A stretch of DNA of 64,000 bases, from positions 28,155,681 through 28,219,680 of the forward strand of contig OX422210.1 of the NCBI GenBank assembly GCA_949130495.1, given 5' to 3'. The notes beneath the pieces are model-generated. The model was not told the DNA's origin. It did not search any database and saw nothing but the letters and a program-made list of their open reading frames with translations. The translations under genes were made by a program, and so were the position numbers. Positions 1-12,075 of this stretch are shown here, one piece after another; the first letter of the stretch is position 1; each line of letters starts with the position of its first letter. The stretch comes from Sambucus nigra. Lineage: Eukaryota > Streptophyta > Magnoliopsida > Dipsacales > Adoxaceae.

Positions 1-95
1 AGCATAGGACTCCACATCAAAGAAAAATGACACTGAAAAGGTAGTTAGTCCACACATATCCTAAGGACACTAGAACCTAATGACCTAATACCATC
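1..95 (-). other. Edge of internal region of gypsy-type element
   Basis: This lies immediately outside the LTR end at 96. Read on the minus strand, the sequence directly after the LTR is GATGGTATTAGGTC, which resembles the initiator Met-tRNA primer-binding site TGGTATCAGAGC with about three mismatches. This suggests that the LTR at 96-7079 is a 5' LTR in minus orientation and that the element's body lies to the left, outside the window. The call is an inference; no coding sequence is visible here. Confidence 0.35.
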
Positions 96-2231
96 TGTGA
101 CACCCCTCTTATTAAAATAACGGGTGGCCAACGCTATACTAAAATACAACAGGAATCTGATTTGGCCCATTCTTAGCATACTAACCACATATTATTTAAT
201 TAAGCCTGTGTCAATTTTAATCTTTCTTAAAATGCTGGAAATATAAGACCATTCATCACAAATCATTTAGATAAATAATGAAATCCACAATCACATAATT
301 AATCTAAATACTGAAATCTAATACATGCCAATTAACCGAATAAGCGATCAATATAAAATCCATATAATAATCCCAATAACTAAAATCAACAATAAAGTCT
401 GACACGGCCCATATGCCCGAATAGTAAAGAGAATAGTCTTATCTAGAATTTCAAAAAAAAAATTAGGATAAGATTATATCAAATCTCTGTAACACTCCAC
501 AATTTCCGTAGATCCGATAACCTGGGAAGATATTTATACTTAGGGAATCCCTGCAGCTGATAACTTAAAAGGTTTGAAAATATTTTGATATGGGTCAGAG
601 CCCAAATCCTTTTGAAATAAGGTGGGCATGCATGGCCCTATGAACCTGTGGACGACACTACACCTGCTGAGATTCGCCAGGAGAGATCACCCATGGCGCG
701 CAACCTCCCTGATAGCACTAAAGTATCATGTTCACATAATTATATCATACACACAGATATAATGATACATATATACTGTCTTTATACCCATATATATCTG
801 CAATAAATTCGACTAACCATGCCTATCCCTCTTAGCACTAGCCTAACATTCCCAAGTCAAAACCTTGATTCTTAATTATTTAATTATTTAATAAACTAAT
901 TAATTGATCATTCAAATATTATTTATGGACACTTACTACTTTCAATCAATTCGTATCCCCGTGTTCTCGAATTTTCCATCATAATTCCATTAATAATTTT
1001 TCGAGTATAATTTCCCATATTTACTCAATTTCTTACCCCCGGGTATATCCCAAACCATTCCATGGAAATTCTATCACTGTTAACCATTTTTACAGAAATT
1101 CTAAATTATTCCCCAATGTTATAATTTAACTCGAAACCAAATCGTGAACAAAATTCATCAAATAACACAATGTCGCTATAATAAGGCAGTCGAATCAGTT
1201 CGTCTTGAGGGCGAATCGATTCGCATCTGTAGACAGCTCCAGTTATTCCTTTTTTCATTTTTCAGTAAAGTTTAATCCACATGATTCACCCCCAAAGTTA
1301 ATTTTCTCAAAAAATCTTATTTCTCATGAATCCTAAACATGAAATCAATCCGTTTTAATATATATTTCATCTACACATTATCACTACACGAGATTCATCA
1401 TTATTTTCCCAAAAAATATGTAATTGTAAATAACATTTCAATGATTCATAATTTCTTAATCTTTTTAATTCAAGAGTCCATCTTTCTACGTGAGCTCTTA
1501 ATTTCAGATTTCAATTCATATAAATCACCCATATATTTTATGAATTCATTTATCTTAAAACCCATTTGCATAGGAATTCCACCCAATATCATTTTCCCAA
1601 TTATAATATGAATTGAATTGTGCACATAATTATTTAGCAATATAATTACTTGCCTTAACACTTGTAGAGTCTAATTTTGTGTGAAGAATTCTCCTTTAGT
1701 GATGATAGTTTCCTCCAAATTTCTTTCCTTGAATCCCCATTTGCCTTCTCTTGGAATCCCATTTGAGTTGTCTCATATTTTCTCTTCAAATTCTCTCCCA
1801 CTCTTAATGTAACATAAAGAAACATTAAGGTATTGTAAAATGGCTATTCACTTAACCCCAACCCTTCAATATGTAAGCTAAATCCCAAAATTCCATTTAC
1901 CATAATATTTAAAATGACCCGTATACCCTTATGTGGGTCCCGTTTAGTTTAAAAAACTCCCAGATCCCAATCACTACCCGGGTACTTATTGTTGACAATT
2001 TTGACCTATTCCGGATCAACCATGCACTCGAAATCACCATCTGAGTCACCTATTATAAATTTACCATATTATTCTCTACACGACCCCGTACGCGCGTCCC
2101 AAATAAGATCATGTCAACTCGTTGCTTTTACCAATGTACAACGTAATATAAAATAATAAAATTTTATTTACTCATCACACAAGTAAATATAATAATACAT
2201 ACATATTAATCCATTTCTCGCTAATTAATAC

Positions 2232-3349
2232 TGTAAGGACATTTTTCTCATGTCCAACATGTTACATTTATGTATGTCATACGCCGCTACATTTGGCACG
2301 TCACCTCACGATCTCACATGATGGCCTCTATCCAAATTCCGGGAATCAAGCATTCAACATCTCCATTAATGTGTCCCACATCTGCCTCAATGACTTCACG
2401 TTCCAAGATTTTAGGGACTTAATGCAAGTGGTACGCAAGGGAAGTCAAAACAGTGAAAAAAGGCACGATAGGAAAGTTCAAGGGCATTTTCGTAATTTCA
2501 CATCCATAGTTTGAAGGTCTGGTCAACTGGAAAGTTGAAGATCTCGCCGCAACGAAGATACTGGAAGAAACGGCACCTCAATCCAAGCTATGATGAAGAA
2601 GTTATGACCTTTTGAAGTTGGAAAAAATTCCTTGAAGAATGCTGTTTTTAACTCCATACCAGAATGGTACATCCAAACCGGTTCGGTGTACCCCAGATGG
2701 GGTTCGGTGTACCTGTACGCTGATAAGTTTTTAAGAGTTTTAAAAAAGCGGGACTCTTCATATTTTTTCCTATAAATACCAACTTTGGGGGAGTTGTTTT
2801 GCAAGACTTTAGAAGACGTTTTTGAGAGTCCAAATACCTCTAGTCTTCATATTTTTTGAGTCCCAAGACTCATGTTTTGATTCACACAATTGCCAAACCT
2901 TTGTGAATCTTTTTGGTAACCCAAGAACACATCTTGTGTATTTGTTTAGCCTCTGTGGAGAAGGTATCTCCATACTTTGATCGGTGGATACCGAGCGTAG
3001 TCATTCTACGTGTGGACGAGCCGAAGACGACGAACCGACACCTGGAGGGTACTTTCGCTGTCTCTCGTATCTTTGAAGGTTTTCTGAAGGCACCGTGCAG
3101 TATAGTCTTGTGGGCGATTATCAGGATTGTATGTAAGTCAAAGGTCTTGTTAACTTTTCAAAGTGTTATAAAAGGTTTTTACCCGGAAGGGGTTTTTTCC
3201 TCAATTGCTCGTCTTTATTTTACCATGCATGGCTTGAATGATTTATCTTGGTTAGATGCATGTGTAGGGGCTGTTTTAATAGACTCTAATTAAATAAGTG
3301 TGCCATCTTATTAATTTGCGAATCGAATCGATATCACACGACGTTTTCA
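2232..3349 (+). repeat. Copia A 5' LTR
   Basis: Begins TGTAAGGACATTTTTC and ends GACGTTTTCA directly before the primer-binding site. It contains a TATA box (2771-2778) and two copies of GGTTCGGTGTACC near 2680-2715. It is an almost exact direct repeat of 5873-6990. A 126-codon open frame at 2913-3293 is identical in both LTRs but has no recognisable domain. Confidence 0.93.
2771..2778 (+). promoter_or_regulatory. TATA box in copia A 5' LTR
   Basis: TATAAATA follows a T-rich stretch and precedes CCAACTTTGG; the same motif occurs at 6412-6419 in the 3' LTR. Its position in the middle of the LTR fits the U3/R boundary of a copia promoter. No other promoter element was identified. Confidence 0.55.
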
Positions 3350-3352
3350 AAT

Positions 3353-3364
3353 TGGTATCAGAGC
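3353..3364 (+). other. Copia A primer-binding site (initiator Met-tRNA)
   Basis: TGGTATCAGAGC is the exact 12-nt complement of the 3' end of plant initiator Met-tRNA. It starts 3 nt after the LTR end, as in most plant copia elements. Confidence 0.9.
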
Positions 3365-3461
3365 AGGTTACGCTAATTTATCGCGTATTCCTATTTTCTG
3401 CAAAAAATTGTGTGATATTGATTTTTTAAAATCAGTTTTGTGTAAAATCGCAATTTTTCCA

Positions 3462-4335
3462 ATGGAACGCCCATTTAATGAGGAGCCTATTTTTGAAAAT
3501 TTCACGACCGTGCTGAAAAATTAAAAAGTTTGAATTTGAAACTTTGCAAAAGAATTAAAGTTTTGAAAAAGAAAATTCTCTCTTTAAAAGTAAGATTGAA
3601 TATTTTCAAGAGTTTCAAACTCAAAGTGATATTTGTCGTGAGCACTTTGGTAATTTGTGTACTGATTTTGATTCTTTAAAAATTGCCAAAAAGAAGAGTG
3701 ATGAGAGAATCCTAGTTTTAGAGAAGGAATTGGAGGACTTAAAAAATTCTAGGGTTCCCGTTTGTGCCGTCAAGGATAAAAAATTAATCGATGATTTTAC
3801 GGCACGTGAAAAGACTCTTAGGAATAAGTTTGTTTTAATTGAGGGGGAGCGTGATAAACTGTTAAGTTTAATTGATAATTTGAAGAAGGCGTCCCTTAAT
3901 TTGGAAGAGTCTAATTCTTTGCTTGAGTCAAAAATTTTGAAGTTAAAAAATGATTTGACAGACTCAAGTAGGTTTGATAGTGATGGTAATGGCTCATTGT
4001 GTTCTCATGCTTCTAATGCTAAAGCCAAAACCATTATTTGTTCTAGAGGGTCAACTAATTCCAAGGACACTAGAAAAGATCACACTTTCGGTGTCATCCC
4101 ACCCGTTTACACATGCTCATATTGTGGTAGGAATGGTCACCTTAGGCGATTTTGTTTTGATCTTGGAAGAGGTCCTAGGAATTCGAAGTCTAGTATTTTT
4201 TTGGTTCCCAAAACCCCTTGTCGACGTGTTTCATCCATTTGGGTTAGGAAATCACTTTTGGAGGAACTAGATTTTAGACAAGTTGATTCCCGTTTGCTTG
4301 CACATGATTCTTCTCTTGCCATATCATATAGATGA
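3462..4335 (+). pseudogene. Copia A gag remnant with zinc knuckle
   Basis: An ATG at 3462 opens a short frame that stops within about 20 codons. A second long frame (3655-4335, 226 codons) then carries a Lys/Glu-rich coiled-coil stretch (roughly residues 5-110) and a CX2CX4HX4C zinc knuckle, CSYCGRNGHLRRFC, near residues 153-166. This is the carboxy-terminal half of a copia gag. The DUF4219/UBN2-type amino-terminal part seen in copia B and C is missing. The family function is particle assembly and RNA binding in the cytoplasm. The same CXXC-GHLR-FC knuckle and its surroundings recur at 27140-27190 and 55840-55880, showing that the three copia elements belong to one lineage. Not expected to be functional. 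Confidence 0.75.
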
Positions 4336-5859
4336 TTGTGTTTGCATGTTTGTCATACGCTAGTTATGCTTTTTGATATATTTTTGCTAGCGTTGTGACA
4401 TGTACTTTTTGTATATATTTTTTTGAAAAATTTTGAAAAATACAAAAAGATTTTTGTATTTTGTTTGCACCGTTTATGGATGAACACTTAGGATGACCGA
4501 GTCACAACATCATTCCATTATTTTCATGTGACTATTTGATAGTGTTTTGAGACAATAGGTCAATTCATCCATGTGCTTTATAATGTTTGGAGTCATTAAG
4601 ATGTAATTAAGTGTTACTTCCTACATGTTTGACTCACTTTATCCTTTATTGCACACATGCACGGATTTGTTTGATTATTGTGCTTGTCTTATCACATGTT
4701 GGTTGGGTGTTTTCACTTCAATCCTGTCCTTAAAACGAACCAAGCGCGATAATTTTTTTAATATGGAAACTGTGCATATAAAATCCGTTTTGTGAGTTTG
4801 TGTGCTTTGTTTGAAAACGGGGAAGGGCTGCGAAAGGTTCATTTTGACCTTTCCGAATACTAAGCCACCGTTAAAAATGACCTAAAAATGGAGGAATTTT
4901 ATTATCCGGGGTCCAAAGAGGTTAAAAGAGCCCGAAAAAAAATTTAAAGGCAATAAAAAGCAATTCATGCCAAAAAGGGGCCATTTAGGTTTTTGCACCA
5001 ATTCTCCAAAGTTTGAGAATTTAGATTACCTCTAAAAGAAAATATATTCGAGGGAGTTTGGTTGGAGAATTAAAACGGTTTTGCACGTCCTTGAAATGGT
5101 TGAAAATGCGCTACATAGTTTTGGACGTTATTGGTGTGGAAATCACTTTGACTTTGATTTGTTGATTTGCATAAGACGATGTCATCTAAATTCAACAAAT
5201 TTTTTACACCTAAGGATACTTTTGATGCTCATTCGTTAGGGGTACACATATGCATCGTGCACATATGATTGATTGAGTTGATTTACCTATCGAATATGTT
5301 CACACCCATTCATTCCATTTCCATGACTTGGTTGTTTGAGTCTAAATCCATGGTGTGATTTTTGTTTCATATTTGTTCATATTGGTATCTTATTTTTGTA
5401 TGAAAAATTTGAAAAAATCAAAAATAGTTTGTGTAATTTTTTTGTATACCGTGACACCCCGATTTTGCTTGTTTGATTTATTCTTCTTATTTGTCTATTT
5501 GGGGACATCATAGAAAGGGGGAGAAAGAATTATCTTATTCTGGGGGAGTTTGAATTTTGGGGGAGTTTTTGAGATTTGTCTTATGCTTATCATATATTGG
5601 TATCTATGTTTATCTCATTTCAAACTCGATACGTCACTTTGGTATTTTGCTTTGTCTCATGTGTTTAGGTACTACATTGATGATCTCTGAATTGCACACC
5701 CTGATGAGAAAAGATTTGAGATTCCTGAAGATTTGTAGAACAAACGATGAAGACTATTCATTTGTACCTTTTCCAGTTTTGGGTTCATGGGAGGGTAGAT
5801 TTGTATAGGCAATTTCATATTTGATAATTCGGATTTTTTATGTATGTACCGGCATAGAC

Positions 5860-5872
5860 ATAGGGGGAGATT
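5860..5872 (+). other. Copia A polypurine tract
   Basis: TAGGGGGAGATT lies immediately before the 3' LTR at 5873, the expected site for plus-strand priming. The equivalent tract in copia C is at 51015-51028 on the minus strand. Confidence 0.8.
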
Positions 5873-6990
5873 TGTAAGGACATTTTTCTCATGTCCAACA
5901 TGTTACATTTATATATGTCGTACGCCGCTACATTTGGCACGTCACCTCACGATCTCACATGACGGCCTCTATCCAAATTCCGGGAATCAAGCATTCAACA
6001 TCTCCATTAATGTGTCCCACATCTGCCTCAATGACTTCACGTTCCAAGAGTTTAGGGACTTAATGCAAGTGGTACGCAAGGGAAGTCAAAACAGTGAAAA
6101 AAGGCACGATAGGAAAGTTCAAGGGCATTTTCGTAATTTCACATCCATAGTTCGGAGGTCTGGTCAACTGGAAAGTTGAAGAGCTCGCCACAACGAAGAT
6201 ACTGGAAGAAATGTCACCTCAATCCGAGCTACGATGAAGAAGTTATGACCTTTTGAAGTTGGAGAAAATTCCTTGAAGAATGTTGTTTTTAACTCCATAC
6301 CAGAATGGTACATCCAAACCGGTTCGGTGTACCCCAGATGGGGTTCGGTGTACCTGTACGTTGATAAGTTTTTAAGAGTTTTAACAAAGCGAGACTCTTC
6401 ATATTTTTTTCTATAAATACCAACTTCGGGGGAGTTGTTTTGCAAGACTTTAGAAGACGTTTTTGAGAGTCCAAATACCTCTAGTCTTCATATTTTTTGA
6501 GTCCTAAGACTCATGTTTTGATTCACACAATTGCCAAACCTTTGTGAATCTTTTTGGTAACCCAAGAACACATCTTGTGTATTTGTTTAGCCTCTGTGGA
6601 GAAGGTATCTCCATACTTTGATCGGTGGATACCGAGCGTAGTCATTCTACGTGTGGACGAGCCGAAGACGACGAACCGACACCTGGAGGGTACTTTCGCT
6701 GTCTCTCGTATCTTTGAAGGTTTTCTGAAGGCACCGTGCAGTATAGTCTTGTGGGCGATTATCAGGATTGTATGTAAGTCAAAGGTCTTGTTAACTTTTC
6801 AAAGTGTTATAAAAGGTTTTTACCCGGAAGGGGTTTTTTCCTCAATTGCTCGTCTTTATTTTACCATGCATGGCTTGAATGATTTATCTTGGTTAGATGC
6901 ATGTGTAGGGGCTGTTTTAATAGACTCTAATTAAATAAGTGTGCCATCTTATTAATTTGCGAATCGAATCGATATCACACGACGTTTTCA
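5873..6990 (+). repeat. Copia A 3' LTR
   Basis: Direct repeat of 2232-3349 with the same length; the second halves appear identical and roughly a dozen or more substitutions fall in the first half. It is followed by the AATAC target duplication at 6991-6995. Confidence 0.93.
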
Positions 6991-7079
6991 AATACTTATT
7001 CAATTCACTTTATTTTTTAATTTAATTATATTATTGCGACACGTGTAATTTAAATATCTCCAAAAATAAGGGGTGTTAC

Positions 7080-8511
7080 AAAACAAAAATATTTTAAATT
7101 CATTTCCTAATCTATTCCCCTTCCATCTTGAGGGCATCTTGGCCCCTCATTTATTGTACCCTTAGAAAGAGGTGCGAATTGTTAATTCTTCATGATCAAA
7201 CCATGATCGTAACGATCCTTATTAGAAGTAGGGAGGTTAATAACTAACGCTTTGTTCGCAAACCTCATCTTCATGTAATGGATGTTTTCATTGGTGGTAA
7301 CCCAATGGTAGCAGTGCATCAGCTTTAAGATTATAATATAGGTCCCATACATTTCATTAATGTGGTGTACCCCATTATTGATCCTCCAAGTATTTGGGGC
7401 AACTTGGGCAAACTTGGGCAGGAACCGCATTTAAATGCTAGAAAAATTTTAGAAACAAACGGTTGGCGGGAAAGTGACCCCACACTCTGCAATAAATATG
7501 AAGGGCAACCGATGACCCTCAGGCAAAGCACAGAGGTCACAAGCCCCATTTAATAGTTCAATTATTACCTATTGAGGGATTTCGTATGTGGGCCTAAACT
7601 CCTCTAATGAACTCTCGTCAAAAGTATAAACCATTTTTAGTAAAAACATGATAGAATTACACAAAGGAAAATGAAGAAGAGATATTTAGAGTAAAATATA
7701 AGCACAGACAAAGCTCTCACAACAATCGTAAAACTTAGAAATAAAGATAGGGAATTTATATTGCAAAGTGAAGTAAAGCAAAATATTGAGAAATGACATT
7801 TTATAAGCCTAAACAATGTCTACAGAATTCCCAAAGTCTGATGATGATTAAATGTATCCGACGCTTCATTTTGATGAGTGCGATTTATTACCAGCATACC
7901 CCTGGAGTGTTTCGCTTCCCGAAACTTACCTATATTTACAAAACTGCCACTAAATTTGGGGGGGGGGTAAAAAACCCTAATATGGCAAGTCTCATAGATC
8001 GCTAGTCGACCAAGCATCTCTGCTAACTAAATCACGAACAAAGAACGATGATTAAACTTCTATGAATCTAATCAACTCCTACCATTTAATACTTCAGCCA
8101 TTCATTCCACATTCCCAGCGACTCTAAAGATCTAATGCTCTTGAGAAACTGCTACACGTTCCAGTTAAGAATGAAGTCTTGGGGGGCTTTTATTGTACCA
8201 TAAATATGGGACATGGAATGGACCAATAGTATTACCACACATGCCTTTAGAAGGTGTTTGTCCTACTCACTACACTTGGTCGACTAGGTAATCAATCTGG
8301 TCATCTCAATGATACTCTTGTTTGGCTAGATAACAAACTCCCACAAGTTAATGTTAGCAACTTGACCCATTAAGGCACGTGCGAGTCACATGATGGTATA
8401 TAGGAAGACATTCGCACTAATACACAAGTGGATTATAACTGAACCATCACTATTCTTCTCCTGGAATGTAAAAAGTTGTAACTGTCTGACTTATAAAGGC
8501 ACTCCCTCTTC
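7080..8511. other. Gene-less intergenic stretch
   Basis: No credible gene: the open frames here are below 85 codons, overlap on opposite strands and lack domains. The part from about 7120 to 7560 is less AT-rich and could be an old LTR or other repeat, but I could not delimit ends or a target duplication. A run of nine G occurs near 7960. Confidence 0.5.
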
Positions 8512-8529
8512 CACCTCTCTCTCTCTCTC

Positions 8530-8597
<68 letters not shown>
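8512..8597. repeat. (TC)n/(TA)n microsatellite
   Basis: An interrupted CT/CTAT run passes into about 14 TA dinucleotides. It directly abuts the left end of MITE-1. The matching TA run continues on the other side of MITE-1 and beyond the Helitron (12462-12476), as if all were inserted into one dinucleotide tract. Confidence 0.85.
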
Positions 8598-8600
<3 letters not shown>

Positions 8601-8790
8601 AGAGGTTCACAAGTGGACCAAAAGAATGGACTTTTTAATGGACTTAACAAAAAAGACTAATAAGTCTCGGTTATTGGGTGCCGCTGGCGCGGACCCATTA
8701 CACCAAGGAATTAAAATTAGTGGGTATTTAGTCTTTTTTGTTAAGTCCATTAAAAAGTCCATTCTTTTGGTCCACTTGTGATCCTCTCTC
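8598..8790. mobile_element. Foldback MITE-1 with GC-rich core
   Basis: About 193 bp with near-perfect inverted arms of roughly 70 bp: GGGAGAGGTTCACAAGTGGA on the left mirrors TCCACTTGTGATCCTCTCTC on the right, and the pairing continues through GGACTTTTTAATGGACTTAA. The unpaired centre contains GCCGCTGGCGCGGACCCA (8680-8697), the module shared with other foldbacks in this window. It is flanked by TA repeats, so the target may be TA, but the exact duplication cannot be separated from the microsatellite. A half copy occurs at 59814-59936. No coding capacity. Confidence 0.85.
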
Positions 8791-9112
8791 TATATATATA
8801 TATCTATATAATAAAGGAGGAGGGATTTTTTGTCTCCCCCAACTGACGGTTGAGATCGAAAGTTGGTGAATTTGGTCTTTATCAATTGAGGGCTGAGATT
8901 AAATCTCATGGGCGTGAATCTAATGGCTGAAATTCCCTCTCTCAAAGATTCGTGTTTCCTCACATGTGTACACTCATCTCCATTGCAGGGCTCAAGACAA
9001 AAAAGTATTAAAATATGTTTGAAGCAATTGTAGGGCTCAAGGAAAAAAGTAGTCACACACACCCATCTCAATACTCTCTCTCTACCCATACGGAACCCCA
9101 TTGCCATCTCCC

Positions 9113-9900
9113 AAACCTTCCTCTTTTCTCATCTGCTCCCTCAACCGTGATCTCTACACGTCGCCTCCCTCCCTGAGTCCCCTACCTCCCTCCCTGGTCC
9201 CTCACCCGTGATTTAAATCGTCAGGGGGACCTCTGCAGAAAATGCTGGACGCCCCTGCCTCTGCTCTGATGCTGCCGAAAGCGGATGCCCTGCCTCTGCT
9301 CTGATGCCGCCGGACGATCCAGCAAATGCCTGGCCTGCTCTACTCCGCCTCTCCCTATTTTTTTATATCTGATCTGATCTCCCAAGGTTATGGTATCTAC
9401 TGTATGTTTTTCTTTTCTCAACTCTGTCTGGGAAACCCCTCACCGACGTACGCCCCGTCGCTGAGTCTTTTTCTTTTTCTTCTCAAATATGTGGGTTTTT
9501 ATGTGGACTCCGGTGAGAATTCAAAATTTTTGGGTTTCTACAGGTATATTTTGTATGAGTTTGCTGTTGTAACATATAATAAAGAAGGGTTTTATGTATT
9601 CTTCCATTTTGTGTTTTTTTTTTATCTCGAGCCTCTCAAATGTCCGATCCCCAACCCTCTCTTACACAGACCCTCTGGCCTATCTATCAAACCCTCTACC
9701 TCAAAACAGGGCTTTCAAACACGAACAGCTACAAGACATCTACAGCTAAAGTAGGGTTTTATGTATTCTTCCATTTTGTTTTGGGTTTGATGAACTTCAG
9801 ACACGAACTTTATATTTTGGTTCGAGGTTTGAATAATATGCTGGAAGCTGTTGACAAAAGGTCGCCGAATCCATCTCTGTTGGAGTGTAGGTGAAGGAGG
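9113..9900 (+). other. Possible captured leader-like host sequence in Helitron-1
   Basis: This block is much more C/T- and GC-rich than its surroundings, like a plant 5' untranslated leader. It contains a near-tandem duplication of a CCTGCCTCTGCTCTGATGC phrase around 9255-9310. A second phrase, AGGGTTTTATGTATTCTTCC, occurs at about 9587 and 9752. Open frames at 9326-9754 and 9640-9894 have no recognisable domain. Capture of host sequence is common in plant Helitrons, but the donor cannot be named from here. Confidence 0.3.
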
Positions 9901-11132
9901 TGACGACTACTGGTGTTTTTGATGGAGCGTAGGTGAAAGAAGCATAAATCACTGTGAAACCGTTGCCCCTCTTCTTTCTCTGAAGGTTCCTTTTTTATTT
10001 CTTTCTTTTTCACTGAGAAATCATTTTTTTTGTTTGCCTTTTTTTCTTAATTTTGTTTGTGCATCGGGGGTTTCTGGACGCCCATTGTCGATCGCCTCTT
10101 CGGCTTCAACATCACCTTCAGGTACCTTAATTTGGTGTGTGCTTTGTTGGGTTGACGGCTACTGCTGGAATTATAATATTATAGAGATATATTATCTTCA
10201 GATCTAACGGGTTTATTTTTATGTTCGAAGTTTTTGGTTCATGGTTCTAAGTTTAGATTTTTTTTTCTCAGGGTGGTGTATTCGATTTTTTTTTCTAGTG
10301 GGTGATTTTTGTTATGTTCGAAGTTTACTTAAGGGTTTTTCAAGCGTCTTTTATATTTATTATTGTAGAAAGCTTGCACCTCTAATTGAAGATTTGGTAA
10401 GCTTGAATGATTTATAACTTTTACTGTAAATTTACCTCTCTTTTTGTTGAATGGTTTATATTATTTATACTTTTAATCTTTGATTTTGATTTATTCCGAA
10501 TGAAGTTTAGGAGCAACTAAAAGGACTAAAATGAAGAAATGAAATGTAAAGCTCGGAGAAGGGGAAAAGAATGGACTGAAGCCACGACAGAGAGTTGGGC
10601 TTGATTTTGGGTCAGTGCGTAACCGAGAAGATAAGACATGGTGATTTTATCATTTTAGGGAGTTTTGTTTGGTTGTTTATGTACTGAGTGTTTTAAGAAC
10701 TACTAAATTATATTGTCATACATACATGATTGTTATTTTATCATTTATTTTTGTTCATCTCTCTCATTATAAAAGCTAATATATTCGGAACATGGAGCAC
10801 AAGGCTCGAGGTAAATAGGCGCTGGTGGCATTATTGGGCATATGGGGGCACAAGGCTCAAAGGAAAAGTACCGAATTTTGTTATTAGAAAAATTGTTTAA
10901 CAAGAGACTTTGTTTTAAAGTCCCAACATTTATATGAAAATTTATTTTTTTATTAGAAAATATATGTTGTGTAAAGATTCTTTGTATAAATATAACTATA
11001 AAATTATTAATTTTTTTTTTCATAAAATCAGTTATCATAAAAACCTATTTTATAAACATAAAATCATTTTTTAATTGTAGTTTTAATTTAAAAAAATAGT
11101 TTTTTCAAAAGTTATTTTTATAAATACAAATA

Positions 11133-11318
11133 AGAGTAAAACTACAAATACTCACAAAAGTGTACCCGCCTAATAGTACAAAAATGAGTACAAGCTTTTT
11201 ATGCCGTGGGCGGGACCCGTTTTTATGTTCTGGCAGGATTCATAATAATAAAGTATTAAGTTTTTAATGCATTGGGTATGAGTTTTGGATATTTTTGTGG
11301 GTCACGTAGTTTTATTCT
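11133..11318. mobile_element. Foldback MITE-2
   Basis: Imperfect inverted ends: AGAGTAAAACTACAAATACT on the left against AGAATAAAACTACGTGACCC read inward from the right. The centre holds GCCGTGGGCGGGACCC (11203-11218), a diverged form of the shared core. It is nested in Helitron-1. The target duplication is unclear. Confidence 0.6.
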
Positions 11319-11918
11319 ACGACTACAAGATATCTTTTTATATGAAAAACTGTTTTAACTTCTTTTTCTTAAAAAAATGTTTTAAAAAGTATTTTTTTAT
11401 ATAACAATGTACACTTTTTGTACATACAGAGGATGCTCATAACATCATAAAAAGGAAGATCAACTCTAATGGGCAACTTGGGTATCTCAAACACACGAAA
11501 GAAAAATCACAGGGCTTATGATTTTTTCGTCTTTGTACTTTTTTTAACTCAACATTTCATGGACCTTTGATTGCATTTGGATACATTTTCTAATTTTGTA
11601 TCTAAATTTACGTGTTTTGCTAACTATTTTTTCCTGCTAATGATAAAAGACTTTTTTCATGCGGATATTGTCACATTTTTCTTTTGAGAAAAATTATTTT
11701 GTTTGGTCTAATGAAATTAAAATAGCTTTCTCATACTTTCAAAATTATCTTTTTCAAACATTATACCCATATGCTTTGGGAACAGCATCTCCCATCTGCT
11801 CTTGGAAACAACACTGCTCATTCTCTTAACTACAATTGAATTGGTTTTGGAGTCTGATTTTACGTGAGGGAGATTGAAGTTGGTGCCTCGCAATAATACC
11901 ACCAAGTTATAATTAAAG

Positions 11919-12075
11919 AGAAATTTTAAGTGTACCAAATTGAAATCGTATTGTACACATGACGTGTTGTGATTGGTTAATTTTACAAGAACATGGGTTC
12001 GCGTCAGCAACATTAATCAATCACCGCATGCCACATAGGCAATGCGGTTTCAAATGGAGGTACATGTAGAATTAC
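11919..12075. mobile_element. Foldback MITE-3 with 12-bp flanking repeat
   Basis: A 157-bp element with imperfect inverted arms: the left AAATTTTAAGTGTACC and the GTATTGTACACATGACGTGT run pair with the right arm through GGTACATGTAGAATTAC. It is flanked on both sides by TTATAATTAAAG (11907-11918 and 12076-12087), which includes the target duplication. Its centre, read on the minus strand, has GTTGCTGACGCGAACCCATG, a variant of the shared core, and its arms match the flanks of the core in the foldback at 36206-36445. Non-coding. Confidence 0.75.

Larger units (their letters stand above)
2232..6990 (+). mobile_element. Copia A, non-autonomous Ty1/copia retrotransposon
   Basis: A complete LTR element: direct LTRs of 1118 bp (2232-3349, 5873-6990), a Met-tRNA primer-binding site, a polypurine tract, and a perfect 5-bp target duplication AATAC (2227-2231 and 6991-6995). 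The interior (3350-5872) has only a broken gag carboxy-terminal region with a zinc knuckle, followed by about 1.5 kb of non-coding sequence. Protease, integrase, RT and RNase H are absent. The interior resembles the gag end and post-pol region of copia C (50020-58775), so it looks like a pol-deleted relative needing proteins in trans. The LTRs are nearly identical, with differences concentrated in the first half, indicating a recent insertion. Confidence 0.93.
96..7079 (-). mobile_element. Gypsy-type LTR (minus), interrupted by copia A
   Basis: The left edge reads TGTGACACCCCTCTTATT and the right edge ends AAAATAAGGGGTGTTACA, giving the TGTAACACCCC...GGGTGTTACA ends typical of large plant Ty3/gypsy LTRs. 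About 2.2 kb remain once the copia A insertion (2232-6990) is subtracted. The LTR is homologous, in opposite orientation, to the 3.7-kb solo LTR at 29333-33027: shared blocks include the termini, an ACAGGA-TCT-CCATTCTTAGCAT stretch near 150-180, and a CGAATCGATTCG palindrome near 1206. No target-site duplication flanks 96 and 7079, which fits one LTR of a longer element rather than a solo LTR. The short open frames at 1339-1661 are not credible genes. Confidence 0.6.

Noticed and set aside
2913..3293. A 126-codon open frame, identical at 6554-6934
   Set aside because: It lies in the R/U5 part of the copia A LTRs; identity only reflects LTR identity, and no domain or codon pattern supports a protein.
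3353..3364. TGGTATCAGAGC as a possible tRNA gene fragment
   Set aside because: It is only the 12-nt primer-binding complement beside LTRs or the viral start; no tRNA fold surrounds any of the occurrences. I saw no tRNA or rRNA gene in the window.
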